Shown here: piece by piece, positions 6,696 to 15,281 of the stretch
Numbering within the stretch: the first letter of the stretch is position 1
Layout: each line of letters begins with the position of its first letter
Source of the DNA: JAYSFC01 sp041913505
GTDB lineage: Bacteria > Pseudomonadota > Gammaproteobacteria > Burkholderiales > Burkholderiaceae_C
Direction: 5' to 3'
Length of the DNA stretch: 25,572 nucleotides
Assembly: GCA_041913505.1 (NCBI GenBank)
Contig: JAYSFC010000047.1
Coordinates: forward strand, 1 to 25,572
Program-made: the position numbers and the translations under genes
Notes under the pieces: model-generated
Told to the model about the DNA's origin: nothing
Databases searched by the model: none
The model's input: only the letters and a program-made list of their open reading frames with translations

Positions 6696-7940
6696 ATGCA
6701 ACGCCCCCTTCCTACCGCGCTGCGCCAATGCGCACGCACCGTGCTGAGCGCCACCATCGCATTGGGCGCCGCCACTGCCCTGGCCCAGGACGCCCAGATC
6801 TCCGACGACGTGGTGCGCCTGGGCATCCTCACCGACCTCAACGGCCCCTTCGCCGACATCACGGGCCCCGGCAGCGTCGCGGCCATCCAGATGGCGATCG
6901 ACGACTTTGGCGGCAAGGTGCTGGGCAAGAAGATCGAGCTGATCGCCGCCGACCACCAGAACAAGGCCGATATCGCATCGAGCAAGGCGCGCGAATGGTT
7001 CGATACCGGCAAGGTCGACGCCATCATGGACGTGGCGGTTTCTGCCCCCGCGCTCGCGGTGCTCGAGGTGGCCAAGCAAAAGCAGAAAGTCATCATGTTC
7101 TCGGGCCCGGGCATCGACCGCCTCACGGGCGACCTGTGCATGCCCAGCACCGTGCACTACGCCTACGACACCTACGCACTGGCCAACGTGACGGCCAGCG
7201 CCATCACGCAGCGCGGCGGCAAGGACTGGTTCTTCATCACGGCCGACTACGCCTTCGGCCACAGCCTGCAGGAACAGGCCAGCGCCGTGGTGACGGCCCA
7301 GGGCGGCAAGGTGCTGGGCGCCGCCAAACACCCCATCGGCGCGACCGACTTCGCCTCCTTCCTGCTGAGCGCCCAGAACAGCAAGGCCCAGGTCATCGGC
7401 CTGGCCAACGCGGGCGGCGACACGGTGAACACCATCAAGGCCGCGCGTGAGTTTGGCCTTACGCAGGGCAAGAAGCAGCAGCTGGCCGGCCTGCTCATGT
7501 ACATCAACGACATCCATGCCATAGGCCTGCGCACGGCCGCGGGCCTGATGCTCACCGAGGGCTTCTACTGGGACATGAACGACGAGACACGCGCCTGGTC
7601 CAAGCGCTACTTCGAGAAGATGAAGAAGATGCCTAACATGAGCCAGGCGGGCGCCTACTCCTCCACCATGCACTACCTGAAGGCCGTACAGGCCGCCAAG
7701 ACCGACGACACGGCCGCGGTCATGGCCAAGATGAAATCCACCCCCATCAATGACTTCTACGCCAAGAACGGCCGTATCCGCGAGGACGGCCGCATGGTGC
7801 ACGACATGTACCTGTTCGAGGTCAAGTCGCAGGCCGAATCCAAGTACCCCTGGGACTACTACAAGCTCGTGGCCACCGTGCCTGGCGACAAGGCGTTCCT
7901 GCCACTGTCGCAGTCCAAGTGCCCGATGGTGAAGAAATGA
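6696..7940 (+). CDS. ABC transporter periplasmic substrate-binding protein (branched-chain amino-acid/HAAT type)
   Basis: A 414-residue type I periplasmic binding protein of the leucine-binding (HAAT) family. A signal peptide is evident and probably ends after ALA (residue 30), before QDAQISDDVVRLGILTDLNG, the usual mature start. Further family segments are GPGSVAAIQMAIDDFGGKVLG, FITADYAFGHSLQ and GLMLTEGFYWDMND. Such proteins bring amino acids, aromatic acids or other carboxylates to a LivHMGF-type transporter, but no permease or ATPase gene is in the window, so it must use one encoded elsewhere. AGGAGA lies 8 nt before the ATG, and its TGA overlaps the next start codon (ATGA). Its place between two catabolic enzymes suggests it binds the pathway substrate. 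Confidence 0.9.
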   Translation: MQRPLPTALRQCARTVLSATIALGAATALAQDAQISDDVVRLGILTDLNGPFADITGPGSVAAIQMAIDDFGGKVLGKKIELIAADHQNKADIASSKAREWFDTGKVDAIMDVAVSAPALAVLEVAKQKQKVIMFSGPGIDRLTGDLCMPSTVHYAYDTYALANVTASAITQRGGKDWFFITADYAFGHSLQEQASAVVTAQGGKVLGAAKHPIGATDFASFLLSAQNSKAQVIGLANAGGDTVNTIKAAREFGLTQGKKQQLAGLLMYINDIHAIGLRTAAGLMLTEGFYWDMNDETRAWSKRYFEKMKKMPNMSQAGAYSSTMHYLKAVQAAKTDDTAAVMAKMKSTPINDFYAKNGRIREDGRMVHDMYLFEVKSQAESKYPWDYYKLVATVPGDKAFLPLSQSKCPMVKK

Positions 7941-9064
7941 CCGCAGCAGCCCGGAACACCGTCCTGGTCGTGGGCGCCACGGGCGTCGTGGGCCAGGCTT
8001 GCCTGCGCCACTTCGCCGCCCTGCCCGGCTGGCGCGCCGTGGGCGTGGCGCGCCGCGCCATCGCCCTGCCAGCGGGCGCGACCGCGCTGCAGCTGGACCT
8101 GCAGGACGCCGCGGCCTGCCAGGCCGCGCTGGGCGCCCGGGACGACATCACCCACGTGGTCTACGCCGCCGTGTACGAACAGCCCGGCGGGCTGGTGGGC
8201 GGCTGGCGCGACCAGGAGCAGATGCGCATCAACCTGCAAATGCTGCGCAACGTGGTCGAGCCGCTGGACCGCGCGGGCGGCCCGCTGCGCCACGTCACGA
8301 TCATGCAGGGCGGCAAGGCCTACGGCGTGCACATCCATCCGCAAATCGCCGTGCCCGCGCGCGAGCGCTGGCCGCGCGATGCGCACGAGAACTTCTACTG
8401 GCTGCAGGAAGACTTCCTGCGCGAGCGCCAGGCCCGCTCGGGCGCCTGGCATTTCACCATCATGCGACCGCGCATCGTGTTCGGCGACGCCATGGGCAGC
8501 CACATGAACCCCATCCCCGCGATTGGCGTCTATGCCTGGCTGCGCCATGAGCAAGGCCTGCCCCTGGCCTACCCGGGCGGCCCCGCGCGCGTGAACCAGG
8601 CCATCGACGCCGACCTGATCGCCCAAGCCTGCGCCTGGGCCGCGCAGGCGCCCAACGCGCGCAACGAGACCTTCAACCTGGAGAACGGCGACGTGTTCGT
8701 CTGGCAGAACGTCTGGCCCACCATCGCCGACGCGCTGGGCATGCCCGTGGGCGAGCCCGAGCCGCAGTCGCTGGCTGCCGCGCTGGCCGATCAGCAGCCC
8801 GCGTGGGAACGCCTGGTGGACAAGTACCAGCTGGCGGCGCCACGCGACCTGGCCGCCTTCATCGGCCAGGGCGCCACCTATGCCGACTTCCAGATGAACC
8901 ACGGCAAGGCCGGCCCGCTGCCGCCGGTGATCATGAGCTCGGTAAAGATCCGCCAGGCGGGCTTTCATGCCTGCATGGACACCGAGGACATGTTCCGTAA
9001 ATGGTTCGGCCAACTGCAGCAGCGCCGTCTGCTGCCCAGCGCGAGCGAAGCCCGCGCGCACTGA
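7937..9064 (+). CDS. PRISE-type atypical SDR (progesterone 5-beta-reductase/iridoid synthase-like enone reductase)
   Basis: A 375-residue NAD(P)-dependent protein. A Rossmann motif GATGVVG (13-19) follows VLVV, and the segment MQGGKAYGVHIHP plus HENFYWLQEDFLRERQ matches the plan of PRISE enzymes, where a Lys (here Lys127) and a Tyr (here Tyr154, within NFYW) replace the classical SDR YxxxK pair. Later come MRPRIVFGD and ETFNLENGDVFVWQNVWP, also typical. PRISE enzymes reduce the C=C of alpha,beta-unsaturated carbonyls such as enones. The start codon overlaps the preceding stop (ATGA). It is the last gene of the operon and converges on the kinase gene with a 15-bp gap. General annotation would be NAD-dependent epimerase; the PRISE call rests on motifs only. 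Confidence 0.82.
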   Translation: MTAAARNTVLVVGATGVVGQACLRHFAALPGWRAVGVARRAIALPAGATALQLDLQDAAACQAALGARDDITHVVYAAVYEQPGGLVGGWRDQEQMRINLQMLRNVVEPLDRAGGPLRHVTIMQGGKAYGVHIHPQIAVPARERWPRDAHENFYWLQEDFLRERQARSGAWHFTIMRPRIVFGDAMGSHMNPIPAIGVYAWLRHEQGLPLAYPGGPARVNQAIDADLIAQACAWAAQAPNARNETFNLENGDVFVWQNVWPTIADALGMPVGEPEPQSLAAALADQQPAWERLVDKYQLAAPRDLAAFIGQGATYADFQMNHGKAGPLPPVIMSSVKIRQAGFHACMDTEDMFRKWFGQLQQRRLLPSASEARAH

Positions 9065-9068
9065 GCAC

Positions 9069-9102
9069 GGGCCCCGGCGCTACCCGCCGTGGCGCCGGGC
9101 CC
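9069..9102. terminator. Hairpin at the convergence of the two operons
   Basis: GGGCCCCGGCGC (9069-9080) pairs with GCGCCGGGCCC (9092-9102) over 11 bp with one extra C and an 11-nt loop. It spans the 15-bp gap and the kinase stop codon, so both transcripts can form it. There is no T-tract; termination would have to be pause-based or Rho-assisted, or the stem may protect 3' ends. Confidence 0.45.
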
Positions 9103-10108
9103 ACTCCCAGCCCAGCCGGGCCAGTGGGCCGGCCTTGCGGCCGGTTTCCGCGGCGTCGGCCGCGGCTGCGCTGCCATCGGCCGCGCGCTGTGCAATGCCG
9201 TAGAGAATGGCCGCCATGCGGAACAGGTTGTAGGCCATGTAGAACGACCAGTGCCCCCGCACCTCGCGCCCCGTGGCCTGCGCATAGGCCTCAAGGTATT
9301 CAGCCTCGCCCGGGATGCCCAGCGCCGCGAGGTCGACCCCGCCCATGCCGCGCCACAGCGCGGGCGGCACATGCCAGGCCATGCAGTGATACGAGAGATC
9401 GGCCAGAGGATGGCCCAGCGTCGACAGCTCCCAGTCGAGCACACCGATCACGCGCGGCTCGGAGGGGTGGAACACGAGGTTGTCGAGCCGGTAGTCACCG
9501 TGCACGAGCGTGGTTTCGTCGCCCGGCGGCAGATGGGCCGGCAGCCAGTCCATGAGCTGCTGCATCGCGCCGTCCAGCGGCACCGTCAGCGCACGGCATT
9601 GGCGCGACCAGCGATCGATCTGGCGCTCGACATAGCGGCCCGGCCGGCCGTAGTCCGCCAGGCCCACGGCGGTGCAGTCCACGCCATGCAGCGCGGCGAT
9701 CACGCGGCCCATCTCGCGGTAAAGCGCGCCCCGCTCGGCAGGCTGCATGCCGGGCAGCGCCGGGTCCATGAACACGCGCCCCTGCAGAAACTCCATCAGG
9801 TAGAACGGCGTGCCAAGGATGGCATCGTCCTCGCAATAGGCCAGCATGCGCGGCACGGGCACACCGCTGCCCTGCAGCGCCTGCATGACGCGGTATTCGC
9901 GGTCGATCGCATGGGCCGAGGCCGCGAGCACACCTGCGGGCTTCTTGCGCAGCACGTAGCCGCGCCCGCCCGCCGCGATGCGGAAAGTGGGATTCGATTG
10001 CCCGCCCGACAGCGGCTGGATCTCGATCGCCTCGCCGCCACCGGCCAGGCCCTGCGCGCGCAGGTAGTCGGCCAACGGCTCCAGGGGCAGGGCAGCGGCG
10101 GCGCTCAC
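9080..10108 (-). CDS. ACAD10/11-type aminoglycoside-phosphotransferase-fold kinase (LvaA-like)
   Basis: A 342-residue APH-fold kinase. It carries LSGGQSNPTFRI (glycine-rich loop), YVLRKKPAGVLAASAHAIDR, GTPFYLMEFLQGRVF, the Brenner motif HGDYRLDN (203-210, catalytic Asp205) and VLDWELSTLGHPLADL (metal-binding Asp225). These segments closely follow the kinase domain of mammalian ACAD10/ACAD11 and bacterial relatives such as LvaA, which phosphorylate the 4-hydroxyl of 4-hydroxyacyl-CoA. The GTG start overlaps the SDR stop (GTGA), so it is translationally coupled as the last operon gene. No separate LvaB-like small subunit is visible. Antibiotic resistance is unlikely given the operon with an ACAD10/11-like dehydrogenase. 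Family call firm, substrate inferred. Confidence 0.88.
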   Translation of the reverse strand: MSAAAALPLEPLADYLRAQGLAGGGEAIEIQPLSGGQSNPTFRIAAGGRGYVLRKKPAGVLAASAHAIDREYRVMQALQGSGVPVPRMLAYCEDDAILGTPFYLMEFLQGRVFMDPALPGMQPAERGALYREMGRVIAALHGVDCTAVGLADYGRPGRYVERQIDRWSRQCRALTVPLDGAMQQLMDWLPAHLPPGDETTLVHGDYRLDNLVFHPSEPRVIGVLDWELSTLGHPLADLSYHCMAWHVPPALWRGMGGVDLAALGIPGEAEYLEAYAQATGREVRGHWSFYMAYNLFRMAAILYGIAQRAADGSAAAADAAETGRKAGPLARLGWEWARRHGG

Positions 10109-10878
10109 AGCGAACTCACCAGGTGCGCGCCATCCACGGCCACCGTGGCGCCCGACATCGCGGCGCCCGCGTCCGAGGCCAGCAACAGCAACGGGCCGTC
10201 CAGATCCTCCAGCTCGCCAAAGCGCCGGCTCGGAATGCGGCTGCGCAGCCTGTCGCCCGCCTCGCTCGTGAGGAAGTCGCGGTTCAGGTCGGTCACCACG
10301 TAGCCCGGCAGCAGCGCGTTCACGCGGATGTGGTGGCGCGCCAGCTCCAGCGCCATGGCCTTGGTGGCCTGCACCACGCCCGCCTTGGAGATCGCATAGG
10401 GCGCCACACCGCCCGCCACGCGCTCGCCGAGGATCGACGCCACGTTGACAATACTGCCGCCCCGCCCGGCGGCCACCATGCGGCGCGCGGCCTCGGTGGC
10501 CACGAGCCAGCAGCCCTTGAGGTTGGTGCCGAGCACGTGGTCGAAGTCCTCCTCGGTCTGCTCGAGCAAGGGGCGCGTCACAGTCACGCCCGCGTTGTTC
10601 ACCACCACGTCGGGCACGCCCCAGGCGCACAGCGCGTCGAAGCAGGCGCGCACACTGGCGTTATCGGTCACATCGAGCGAAAAGGCACGGGCCTCACCGC
10701 CCTGGGCGGCGATGGCGTCCACCACGCCCTGCAGCTTGTCCGCGCGGCGCGCGGCCACGGCCACGCGCGCGCCCACCGAGGCCAGCAGTCGCGCGAAGTG
10801 CGTCCCCAGACCGCTCGATGCGCCGGTCACCAGCACCACCCGGGCGTCGAGGCGGAAGCGGTCCAGCGGCCCGCTCAT
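10105..10878 (-). CDS. Classical SDR oxidoreductase (candidate 4-oxoacyl-CoA/hydroxyacyl-CoA dehydrogenase)
   Basis: A 257-residue classical short-chain dehydrogenase with cofactor motif TGASSGLG (18-25), NNAG (94-97), catalytic Ser148, Tyr161 and Lys165 (YAISK) and the LPGYVVTDLN segment after the active site. It interconverts a ketone and an alcohol using NAD(P)(H). The ATG overlaps the dehydrogenase stop codon (ATGA). By analogy with LvaD of levulinate catabolism, which reduces the 4-keto group of levulinyl-CoA before phosphorylation, it could supply the hydroxyl for the kinase; it could equally oxidise a later hydroxyacyl-CoA. Confidence 0.88.
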   Translation of the reverse strand: MSGPLDRFRLDARVVLVTGASSGLGTHFARLLASVGARVAVAARRADKLQGVVDAIAAQGGEARAFSLDVTDNASVRACFDALCAWGVPDVVVNNAGVTVTRPLLEQTEEDFDHVLGTNLKGCWLVATEAARRMVAAGRGGSIVNVASILGERVAGGVAPYAISKAGVVQATKAMALELARHHIRVNALLPGYVVTDLNRDFLTSEAGDRLRSRIPSRRFGELEDLDGPLLLLASDAGAAMSGATVAVDGAHLVSSL

Positions 10879-12068
10879 GCCTCGGCTCCGGCTGCTGCCT
10901 CGGCCTTCTCTGCCAGGTGCACCAGCTTGCGGGCCATGCTCCAGCGGTGCACCTCGCTCGGGCCGTCGTAGATGCGGAACGCGCGCATGTCGGTGAAGAT
11001 GCGCATCACGGGCGACTCGCCCGTCACGCCCTGCCCGCCCAGGATCTGCACGCTGCGGTCCACCACGCGCCACTGCGCCTCCGAGCACACGACCTTGGCG
11101 CGGCTCGACTCGAAGTTGCATTTCTCGCCCTGGTCCAGCATCCAGGCGGTGTGCCAGATGTGCAGGCGGGCGGTGTGCAGGTCCATGTCGTTGTCGGCCA
11201 GCATGAAGCCCACGCCCTCGTGCTGCGCGAGCGGCTGGCCGAAGGCCTGGCGCTTGCGCGCATAGGCCAGCGCCGAGTCGTGCGCGCGGCGCGCCTGGCC
11301 CAGCCAGCGCATGCAGTGCGTGAGCCGCGCTGGCGCGAGGCGCACCTGGGCATAGCGAAAGCCCTTGCCCACCTCGCCCAGCACGTCGGCGGCGGGCACG
11401 CGCAGGTTCTCGAAACGCAGCACGCCGTGCCCTCCCGTGAAGCAGGCGTCCATGGCGTCCATGCTGCGTTCGAGCACGATGCCGGGGCGGTCCATGTCCG
11501 ACAGGAACATGGTGGCCGAGCCATCTTCCATGCGCGCCATGATGATCGCGTAGTCGGCCCCCTCTGCGCCCGTGATGAACCACTTGAGGCCGTTGATCAC
11601 GTAGTCGTCGCCGTCGCGCACGGCCGTGGTGGCCAGCATCGAGGGGTCGGCGCCCGCGCCCGGCGCGGGTTCGGTCATCGCGAAGCACGAACGTGTATGG
11701 CCCACCACCTGGGGACGCAGCCAGCGGTCCTTCTGCACGGGCGTGGCCACCTCCTCCATGAGGTGGATGTTGCCCTCATCGGGCGCGTGGATGTTGAGCG
11801 CCGTGGGGCCAAGCCAGGAGTAGCCCGCCTCTTCGAACACCACGGCCTTGGCCACGTGGGACAGGCCCATGCCGCCCATCGCGGGCGACGCGTGGGGCGT
11901 GAGCAGGCCCGCAGCCCGCGCGCGCGCCACCAGTTCGCGGCGTAGCGCCTCGCTGGGGCCATGGTGCGACTGGCGCTCGTCGTTCTCGAGCGGAATCACC
12001 CGCTCGGCAATGAAGTCGCGCGTGCGCTCCTGCAGCGCACGCAGTTCGGGGGAGAGGGAAAAGTCCAT
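10875..12068 (-). CDS. Acyl-CoA dehydrogenase, ACAD10/11-like (LvaC-like)
   Basis: A 397-residue acyl-CoA dehydrogenase-fold flavoprotein. It shows LNIHAPDEGNIHLM (APDxGN at 95-100, characteristic of the ACAD10/11 branch), CFAMTEPAPGAGADPS (FAD contact), YVINGLKWFITGA, the LGGQGVTGESPV segment and RIYDGPSEVH, where Asp368 stands at the place of the usual catalytic Glu in YEG. In this branch the enzyme works with the kinase to remove the 4-phosphate and yield a 2-enoyl/3-hydroxyacyl-CoA rather than doing simple alpha,beta-dehydrogenation. The ATG at 12068 is chosen over a TTG two codons upstream because AAGGA is ideally spaced from the ATG. Only 9 bp separates it from the CoA ligase gene. Confidence 0.9.
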   Translation of the reverse strand: MDFSLSPELRALQERTRDFIAERVIPLENDERQSHHGPSEALRRELVARARAAGLLTPHASPAMGGMGLSHVAKAVVFEEAGYSWLGPTALNIHAPDEGNIHLMEEVATPVQKDRWLRPQVVGHTRSCFAMTEPAPGAGADPSMLATTAVRDGDDYVINGLKWFITGAEGADYAIIMARMEDGSATMFLSDMDRPGIVLERSMDAMDACFTGGHGVLRFENLRVPAADVLGEVGKGFRYAQVRLAPARLTHCMRWLGQARRAHDSALAYARKRQAFGQPLAQHEGVGFMLADNDMDLHTARLHIWHTAWMLDQGEKCNFESSRAKVVCSEAQWRVVDRSVQILGGQGVTGESPVMRIFTDMRAFRIYDGPSEVHRWSMARKLVHLAEKAEAAAGAEA

Positions 12069-12077
12069 GGGCAATCC

Positions 12078-14189
12078 TTAGAGCCTGTTTGAACCACCAG
12101 CGGGCGCGGAAGCGCATTCCACCAGGGCGTCCACGACCACCGCGCCGCTGCCGGCAGCCCCCACCATGACGGGGTTGAGGTCGACAGACGCGATGGTGCC
12201 GCGTGCGCCGGCGATCACGGTCCCCACGGTGACAGCGATGTCGGCCAGCGCCTGCACGTCGAGCGGCGGATCACCGCGCACGCCTTCGAGCAACGGCGCG
12301 ATGCGCAGCGTGCCGAGGGCCCGCACCACCTCGTCCCGGCTGAAAGGGGGCAGCAGCACGGCGCAGTCCTTGAGCGCCTCGACATTCTTGCCGCCATCGC
12401 CCACCACGACCACGGGGCCGAAGACCGGGTCGATGCGCGCGCCCACCATGAACTCGTGTCGCCCCTTGCGCGTGGCGGCCACGATCACGCCATCGCGCGC
12501 CACGCCCATCTGGGCCATTTTGGTGTCGAAGCGTTCGAACAGCTCGCCCGCCTGCTCGCGCGTCGCAACCCCCAGCGCCACCAGGCCATGCTCGGACTTG
12601 TGCGGCACTTCGGCGGAACAAGCCTTGACCACGGCAGGCGCGCCGACGGCATCGAACGCCTCGCGCGCCTCCTGGGCCGTGCGGCACAGGTGCATTGGCA
12701 CGGCCGGCACGCCGTGGCGCGCGAGCAGCGCGAGGCTGTCGGCCTCGTTCAGGAAGCCGCTCGCGCCCTCGGGCAGGCGCACCTCGGGCAGCTGGGGCCA
12801 GACCGTGCGCGGGCGGCGCAGAAGTGCGGCATGGCCCGCCACCTGGGCGAACACGCCCAGCGCCTCGCCCTCGTTGGGGAAGGTCGCGATACCGTGCGCG
12901 CGAAAGGGCTCGGCCACGCTCTCCTGCCAGGCGGCCACGGCCACGGGTTTGCCCGTGGCCGCCTCGAACGCCGCCGCATCGCGCGCGAAGGTCTGCACGT
13001 CGTAGCCCGCACCCGCCACAGGGATGTTGATGAAGAACAGGTCGGCCGCCGGGTCCTTTGCCACGGCCGGCAGCACCTTGCCGAACAGTCCGCTGTCGCT
13101 CAGCAGCGCGGCCGTGACGTCGATGGGGTTGCTCGCCGTGGCGAAGCCCGGCAGCTTGGAGGCCACGGCGGCCTGAGTCTCGCGCGAGAGCTCGGCCAGG
13201 GGCAGGCCGTTGTCCTCGGCCGCGTCCGCGCCCATCACGCAGCTCGCGCCCGAGTTGCTGATGACCACGATGCGCCGCCCCTCGGGGCGCCAGCCCTTGA
13301 GATAGGCCTGGGCCGCGCGCGCCTGCTCGTGCGGATCGCGCACGCGCCAGATGCCGTGGTGGCGAAAGAACGCATCCACGGTGCGGTCCTCGTTGGCCAG
13401 CGAGCCCGTGTGCGACGAGGCGGCCTTCTGCCCGCCGGCCGATCGGCCCGCCTTGATCGCGATGATGGGCAGGTCGCGCTCGCGCGCATGGGCCGCCGCG
13501 GCGGCGAGCATCTCCGGGTGGGCGATGCTCTCGAGGTACAGCAGCAGCAGCCGCACCTCGGGGTCGTGCGCCACGGCACAGGCGAGTTCGCCCACCGTCA
13601 CGTCGGCCTCGTTGCCCGTGGCATGCACGTGGCGCACGCCCAGGCCACGCCCGCGCAGCAGGCCGTAGGCCATGGCGCTCATGCCGCCGCTCTGGCTCAC
13701 GATGCCGATGGGCCCGTCCTGCGGCGGCACCTCGATGAACATGGTGGAAAAGCCCGCGATGGCGCCACTGCCGAAATTGGCCAAGCCCTGGGTGTTGGGC
13801 CCGTACAGCCGCATGCCCGCGGCGCGCGCCTTGGCCACCATGTGGCGCTGCAGCTCCAGCCCCTCGGGCCCGGTCTCGCCGAAGCCCGAGGCGATCACCA
13901 CGGCCGACTTGACGCCGAGCGCAGCGCATTCCTCCACGGCCGCCACGGTCTTGTCGCCGCCCACGACCACGAGCGCAAGGTCGGGCACCTCGGGCAGGGC
14001 GGCGAGCGAGGCGTAGCTCTTGTGGCCCTGGATTTCCTCGCGTGCGGGGTTGATCGGGTAGACGGCGCCCTGGTAGCCGTGGCGCTGCATGTAGTAGATG
14101 GGGCGCCCGCCAATCTTGTGGATGTTGTCCGAGGCGCCAATGATGGCGACCGAACGCGGATGCAAGGCGGAGGTCAGAAGGTCAGTCAT
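12078..14189 (-). CDS. Acyl-CoA synthetase (ADP/NDP-forming), alpha-beta fusion
   Basis: A 703-residue single-chain acid-CoA ligase of the NDP-forming acyl-CoA synthetase superfamily. Order: CoA-binding Rossmann domain (HPRSVAIIGASDN through YPINPAR, about 10-130), two succinyl-CoA-ligase-like domains with VSQSGGMSAM (165-173) and ASSHTGSLA carrying the expected phospho-His260, then an ATP-grasp domain (about 475-700) with VVKACSAEVPHKSEHGLVALG and DLNPVMV. It activates a free carboxylic acid with CoA and ATP through a phosphohistidine intermediate. The frame is open far upstream, but the protein begins at the ATG at 14189, where similarity starts. Its place ahead of the dehydrogenase, SDR and kinase genes makes it the natural entry enzyme of the pathway. 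Confidence 0.9.
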   Translation of the reverse strand: MTDLLTSALHPRSVAIIGASDNIHKIGGRPIYYMQRHGYQGAVYPINPAREEIQGHKSYASLAALPEVPDLALVVVGGDKTVAAVEECAALGVKSAVVIASGFGETGPEGLELQRHMVAKARAAGMRLYGPNTQGLANFGSGAIAGFSTMFIEVPPQDGPIGIVSQSGGMSAMAYGLLRGRGLGVRHVHATGNEADVTVGELACAVAHDPEVRLLLLYLESIAHPEMLAAAAAHARERDLPIIAIKAGRSAGGQKAASSHTGSLANEDRTVDAFFRHHGIWRVRDPHEQARAAQAYLKGWRPEGRRIVVISNSGASCVMGADAAEDNGLPLAELSRETQAAVASKLPGFATASNPIDVTAALLSDSGLFGKVLPAVAKDPAADLFFINIPVAGAGYDVQTFARDAAAFEAATGKPVAVAAWQESVAEPFRAHGIATFPNEGEALGVFAQVAGHAALLRRPRTVWPQLPEVRLPEGASGFLNEADSLALLARHGVPAVPMHLCRTAQEAREAFDAVGAPAVVKACSAEVPHKSEHGLVALGVATREQAGELFERFDTKMAQMGVARDGVIVAATRKGRHEFMVGARIDPVFGPVVVVGDGGKNVEALKDCAVLLPPFSRDEVVRALGTLRIAPLLEGVRGDPPLDVQALADIAVTVGTVIAGARGTIASVDLNPVMVGAAGSGAVVVDALVECASAPAGGSNRL

Positions 14190-14224
14190 GGTGAGGCAAT
14201 GGGAGGGAAGTTGGTGCGGCGGGC

Positions 14225-15220
14225 TCAGTCGATCTTGGCGCCCGAGGTCTTCACGACCTTGGCCCACTTGTCCACCTCGGACTGCAGGAAGGCGCCGTAG
14301 GCCGAGGGCGCGCTCCACGCGGCCGAGAAGCCCTGGGCTTCGAAGCGCTGGCGGATCTCCGGGTTCTCGAGCACGGCCTTGAGCTCGGTGTTCAGGCGCG
14401 CGACCACCTCCTTGGGTGTGCCTGCGGGGGCCAGCAGTCCGTTCCAGGCAATGGCCTCGTAGCCGGGCAGGCCCGACTCGGCCACCGTGGGCAGATCGGG
14501 CGCCACGGGCGAGCGCTGGCTGCTCGTCACGGCCAGCGCCTTGAGCTTGCCGCCCTTCACGTGCGGCATGGACGACAGCATGGTGTCGAACATCAGGTCC
14601 ACCTGGCCCGCCATCACATCGGTGAGTGCGGGCGCGCTGCCCTTGTAGGGCACGTGGGACATCTTCACGCCAGCCATGGCGCTGAACAGCTCGGCCGCCA
14701 GGTGGGTGGACTGGCCGTTGCCCGAGGAGCCGTAGTTCAGCCCGCCGCTGCGGCCCTTGGCCAGCGCGATGAGCTGGGCCACGTTGTTCGCGGGCAGGGA
14801 CGGGCTCGCGACGATCACGAGCGGGCCGCTCGTGAGCTGCGAGATGGGCGCGAAGTCCTTGAGCAGCGAATAGTTGAGCTTGGCGAACAGCGACGGGTTG
14901 ATCGCGTGCGCCGTGGTGGCCACTACCAGCGTGTAGCCGTCGGCCGGGCTGCGCGCCACGGTCTCGGCGCCCAGGTTGGCGCCTGCGCCGGGCTTGTTGT
15001 CCACGACGAAGGGCTGGCCCAGGCGCTCCTGGAGCTTTTGCGCCACGGCGCGCGCCACGATGTCGGTGGGGCCGCCCGGCGGGTAGGGCACGACGAGCTT
15101 CACGGGCTTGGTCGGGTAGTCCTGGGCCCAGGCCAGCGGCGCTGCCGCGGCGGCGCACAGCGCGGCGCAGGCCAGGGCTGTCCATCGGCGGCGGGAAGAG
15201 AGGGCAAAAGGGGCGGTCAT
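14225..15220 (-). CDS. TctC/Bug-family tripartite tricarboxylate transporter binding protein
   Basis: A 331-residue periplasmic binding protein. The signal peptide (RRRWTALACAALCAAAAAPL) ends near AWA, before QDYPTKPVKLVVPYPPGGPTD, the standard mature start of Bug proteins. Further family segments are VDNKPGAGANLGAE, PADGYTLVVATTAHAINPSL and HVPYKGSAPALTDVMAGQVDLMFD. AGGAGA precedes the ATG by about 7 nt. Bug proteins bind carboxylates or neutral ligands for TctAB permeases; none is encoded here, as is common for the many orphan Bug proteins of Burkholderiales. It lies inside the catabolic operon, so it probably binds the substrate or an intermediate. Confidence 0.9.
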   Translation of the reverse strand: MTAPFALSSRRRWTALACAALCAAAAAPLAWAQDYPTKPVKLVVPYPPGGPTDIVARAVAQKLQERLGQPFVVDNKPGAGANLGAETVARSPADGYTLVVATTAHAINPSLFAKLNYSLLKDFAPISQLTSGPLVIVASPSLPANNVAQLIALAKGRSGGLNYGSSGNGQSTHLAAELFSAMAGVKMSHVPYKGSAPALTDVMAGQVDLMFDTMLSSMPHVKGGKLKALAVTSSQRSPVAPDLPTVAESGLPGYEAIAWNGLLAPAGTPKEVVARLNTELKAVLENPEIRQRFEAQGFSAAWSAPSAYGAFLQSEVDKWAKVVKTSGAKID

Positions 15221-15281
15221 GGCTTGTCTCCTGGTGGTTGGTTTGGTGGTGGTGCCGTGGAACGCGAAAGCGCGGGCCGCG

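Noticed and set aside
9080..10108. Aminoglycoside resistance kinase
   Set aside because: The APH fold is present, but its sequence follows the ACAD10/11 branch and it is coupled to a dehydrogenase and CoA ligase.
12078..15185. A 1035-residue minus-strand reading frame fusing upstream sequence to the acyl-CoA synthetase
   Set aside because: The part upstream of 14189 is an out-of-frame shadow of the TctC gene; recognisable synthetase sequence starts at the ATG at 14189.
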